The notes under the pieces were generated by a model. It saw nothing but the letters and a program-made list of their open reading frames with translations. It was not told the origin of the DNA and did not search any database. From Bacteroidota bacterium (lineage in GTDB: Bacteria > Bacteroidota > Bacteroidia > Flavobacteriales_F > PHOS-HE28), in the NCBI GenBank assembly GCA_023430325.1, contig JAEZAU010000081.1:1-9160 (forward strand): a DNA stretch of 9,160 nucleotides, read 5' to 3'. Below are positions 7,281 through 9,160 of this stretch, piece by piece (the stretch's first letter is position 1; each line of letters opens with the position of its first letter). Both the position numbers and the translations under genes were made by a program.

Positions 7281-7287
7281 ATAGATC

Positions 7288-8262
7288 GTGGCACAGATCG
7301 GATATCACGCTTCGCACGAGCAATTCGCTCCCAGTCAACTGTTGCAACTGGCGCAACAAGCCGAAAAGGCAGGCTTCCAGTTCTGTCTTTCATCCGATCA
7401 TTTCCATCCATGGAGCGGATCACGGGGGCAGAGCGGTTTTTCGTGGAGCTGGCTCGGGGCGGCCATGGCAGGCACATCGATCCCTTTCGGTGTGGTCACC
7501 TGCCCGGTGTATCGGTATCATCCGGCGATCATCGCGCAGGCCGCCGCCACTTTGGATGAGATGTTCCCCGGCCGGTTCTTTCTATGCGCTGGCAGTGGCC
7601 AGGCATTGAACGAAGCGATCACCGGCGAACGATGGCCAGCGAAGGAAGAGCGCAACCAGCGGCTGAAGGAGGGTGTGCAAATGATCCGCGCGCTCTGGAC
7701 CGGCGAAGAGACAACGCAGAAAGGTCTGGTACAGGTGGAACAGGCGAAGCTTTACACCAAGCCTCGAACAGATATCCCGATCATTGGTGCGGCGCTTACG
7801 GAAGAGACCGCTCGCTGGGCCGGCACGTGGGCTGATGGCCTGATCTCGGTGGCTGGTGAGCCAGAGCAAACAAAGACGATCATCGATGCTTTCCGATCGA
7901 ATGGTGGCAAGGGCAGACCGGTCCTGTTGAAAGTGCAGGTAAGCTTCGCGAAGGATCGGAAGAAAGCGTTGGAAGGAGCCTACGATCAATGGAAGACCAA
8001 CGTGTTCGGCAGCAAGGCACAGGCTGATCTACGAAGTCCGGCCCAGTATGATGAATTGGCAAAGACCGTAAGGCCGGAGGACATGGAGAAACACGTGCTC
8101 ATCTCCAACGATCCGCATGAATACATCGATCGGTTACGTCAGTATTTCGATCTCGGTGCGGAGAAACTCTCGATCCACAATGTGAACCGCGATCAGGAAG
8201 GTTTTATTGATTTCTTTGGGCGGGAAGTGTTGCCGGGGCTTGAAGTGAACACCGATCAATAG
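7288..8262 (+). CDS. LLM-class flavin oxidoreductase, Fgd-like (non-F420 type)
   Basis: Luciferase-like TIM-barrel flavoenzyme of 324 residues, resembling F420-dependent glucose-6-phosphate dehydrogenase (Fgd) and the FMN-type relatives found in organisms without F420. The start is GTG at 7288. No nearby ATG exists, and the following IGYHASHEQFAP lines up with the amino end of Fgd (LGYKASAEQFAP). Compared with M. tuberculosis Fgd, Glu13 corresponds to E11, His40 to H38 and Trp44 to W42 in SDHFHPW, but catalytic Glu109 corresponds to Q105 in GSGQALNE. VYRYHPAIIAQAAATLDEMFPGRF (74-97) is the typical barrel segment. A GGAG-like sequence at 7265-7268 is rather far upstream to be the ribosome site. 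It is the last gene of the App1-ASRT-GH13 unit, and its stop overlaps that of the convergent gene. Substrate is unknown; a sugar or sugar phosphate is suggested by family and neighbours. Confidence 0.87.
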   Translation: MAQIGYHASHEQFAPSQLLQLAQQAEKAGFQFCLSSDHFHPWSGSRGQSGFSWSWLGAAMAGTSIPFGVVTCPVYRYHPAIIAQAAATLDEMFPGRFFLCAGSGQALNEAITGERWPAKEERNQRLKEGVQMIRALWTGEETTQKGLVQVEQAKLYTKPRTDIPIIGAALTEETARWAGTWADGLISVAGEPEQTKTIIDAFRSNGGKGRPVLLKVQVSFAKDRKKALEGAYDQWKTNVFGSKAQADLRSPAQYDELAKTVRPEDMEKHVLISNDPHEYIDRLRQYFDLGAEKLSIHNVNRDQEGFIDFFGREVLPGLEVNTDQ

Positions 8263-8996
8263 ATCATCTGGAAGTTCAAATGTTCCTTTGTTGCTTCATA
8301 CTCATTGATGACATGATCACGCAACTCATCATTCTTTTCCAGGAATGAGTAGACGCGCTCGGTGAAATAACGCAGCCGTTCATCGGTGATCGGCCTTCGA
8401 AGCTCCTCCACATCATCTCCTACGGCCTCGCGTATGAATGCGAATGGATCATCCAGTCGGTGGACCGCCTGGTAAGCGAATGCATTATAGAACGTCGTAT
8501 GCTGGGTTTGCGGAAGTTCCAGCACCTCATTGATACCAACACACACATGCTGGACCACTTCCCCTTCGCTGCGATGCACGTAAAAGAAACGCGAGACGAT
8601 CTTCATCAGGCTGTCCAGATGGATCGGAGGTACAATGCTCTTATTGATCGCGGCCAGATAGATCCTTTGGAAAGCGGTATCGCGATCGAGACTTGCATTC
8701 AATTCATTTCTGATCCGTGGGATGTCCGGGATCCATTCTTCTAATTTGAATTGAAGACCGTAAGCATCCGAATGCATCGAATGAAGGTACATCAAGGCCG
8801 GCCAGAGAGCGGTACAACGCGCCGAGAGCATGGGATCGGCAAGCATACTATCCGGATCGAAACTTAGGTATTGGTCACCTTCAGCGTCGATGATCTTCGC
8901 AGTGAACAGATCTGAGAACCTGTTACCAGTCCAAAGATCCTGCGCTGATGACCCTATCGTTGTGACGATGGAAAGGATGAAGAGGAGGGATCGCAT
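8256..8996 (-). CDS. Exported protein of unknown function
   Basis: I do not recognise a family. The 246-residue product starts with a clear signal peptide (MRSLLFILSIVTTIGSSA, likely cleavage before Q19), so it is exported. The mature part of about 228 residues has no T9SS sorting domain, no further membrane segment and no lipobox cysteine; its cysteines (about 61 and 152) are isolated. It is rich in charged, helix-forming segments such as RNELNASLDRDTAF and the carboxy-terminal LRYFTERVYSFLEKNDELRDHV, suggesting an alpha-helical periplasmic protein. It converges with the LLM oxidoreductase gene, the two stop codons lying within the same 7 nt. Upstream it has a leader of about 30 nt after a good TAnnTTTG candidate. 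Codon and GATC use match its neighbours, so there is no sign of recent transfer. Confidence 0.75.
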   Translation of the reverse strand: MRSLLFILSIVTTIGSSAQDLWTGNRFSDLFTAKIIDAEGDQYLSFDPDSMLADPMLSARCTALWPALMYLHSMHSDAYGLQFKLEEWIPDIPRIRNELNASLDRDTAFQRIYLAAINKSIVPPIHLDSLMKIVSRFFYVHRSEGEVVQHVCVGINEVLELPQTQHTTFYNAFAYQAVHRLDDPFAFIREAVGDDVEELRRPITDERLRYFTERVYSFLEKNDELRDHVINEYEATKEHLNFQMIY

Positions 8997-9031
8997 GCGT
9001 GGAAAGATCTTATTGAATTGATCCGATCATA

Positions 9032-9039
9032 CAAACTTA
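9032..9039 (-). promoter_or_regulatory. Candidate -7 element for the exported-protein gene
   Basis: The minus strand reads TAAGTTTG, a perfect match to the Bacteroidota -7 consensus TAnnTTTG. It lies about 36 bp before the ATG at 8996 and would give a leader of roughly 30 nt. No TTG is found at the expected -33 distance; that position falls inside repeat copy B. Confidence 0.4.
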
Positions 9040-9044
9040 ACGCA

Positions 9045-9126
9045 TTTGCGCGAGGGATAGAAGCGGCACCCCGCAGCGCAGCGAGGAGTACAGCGGATAG
9101 CCCGACCCATAGGGGCGCGCCCAAAT
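9045..9126 (+). repeat. Dispersed structured intergenic repeat, copy B
   Basis: The shortest and cleanest copy. Block 1 is TGCGCGAGGGATAGAAGCGG (9047-9066), block 2 is CAGCGGATAGCCCGACCC (9091-9108), and block 3 is CGCCCAAAT (9118-9126). Only about 24 bp separates blocks 1 and 2, against about 44 in copy A and 98 in copy C. Block 3 overlaps the perfect 10-bp palindrome GGGCGCGCCC (9113-9122), and CCC-ATA-GGG just before it can form a small hairpin. It lies upstream of the exported-protein gene, in the opposite orientation; whatever follows on the right is outside the window. Nothing further is recognisable in 9127-9160. Confidence 0.6.
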
Positions 9127-9160
9127 AACGAGGCCCGCCATTTGCTGCAAACTCCCTTAT

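Noticed and set aside
1..9160. CRISPR array, transposase, phage or defence genes
   Set aside because: No regularly spaced direct repeats, no transposase or integrase motifs and no defence domains were found on either strand.

Overview
The window looks like a chromosomal stretch from a moderately GC-rich member of the Bacteroidota, probably Flavobacteriales-like. The main evidence is a large exported protein with a type IX secretion system (T9SS) type A C-terminal sorting domain. Start codons lack strong Shine-Dalgarno sequences, and TAnnTTTG-type promoter candidates are present. There are no tRNA, rRNA, CRISPR or transposase signatures. Coding density is high, and the only gene-free stretches (about 1-216, 3088-3299 and 8997-9160) are each occupied largely by copies of a dispersed intergenic repeat.

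Layout. On the minus strand, reading right to left: a diacylglycerol-kinase-family lipid kinase (3300-4175), repeat copy C, a 689-residue T9SS-sorted beta-propeller protein (1018-3087), and exonuclease III (217-1011) only 6 nt after it. On the plus strand, starting 50 bp from the lipid kinase and pointing away from it, is a compact four-gene unit. It contains an App1-type phosphatidate phosphatase (4226-5233), a sensory-rhodopsin-transducer (ASRT) family protein (5247-5615), a GH13 alpha-amylase/trehalose-synthase-like enzyme (5652-7280), and an FMN/F420-type luciferase-like oxidoreductase resembling F420-dependent glucose-6-phosphate dehydrogenase (7288-8262). Gaps are 13, 36 and 7 nt. A small exported protein of unknown function (8256-8996, minus) converges on it with overlapping stop codons.

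How the genes may work together. The divergent lipid kinase and phosphatidate phosphatase are predicted to run opposite reactions on the diacylglycerol/phosphatidic acid pair. The ASRT, GH13 and LLM genes form a plausible sugar-related module: a small-molecule-binding domain, an alpha-glucan or trehalose enzyme, and a sugar-oxidoreductase-like flavoprotein, with no rhodopsin in view. The LLM enzyme carries Gln where Fgd has its catalytic Glu109.

Three further signals stand out: a three-block structured intergenic repeat present in three copies; an 8-bp tandem repeat spanning the stop codon of exonuclease III; and a very strong excess of GATC across coding and non-coding DNA.
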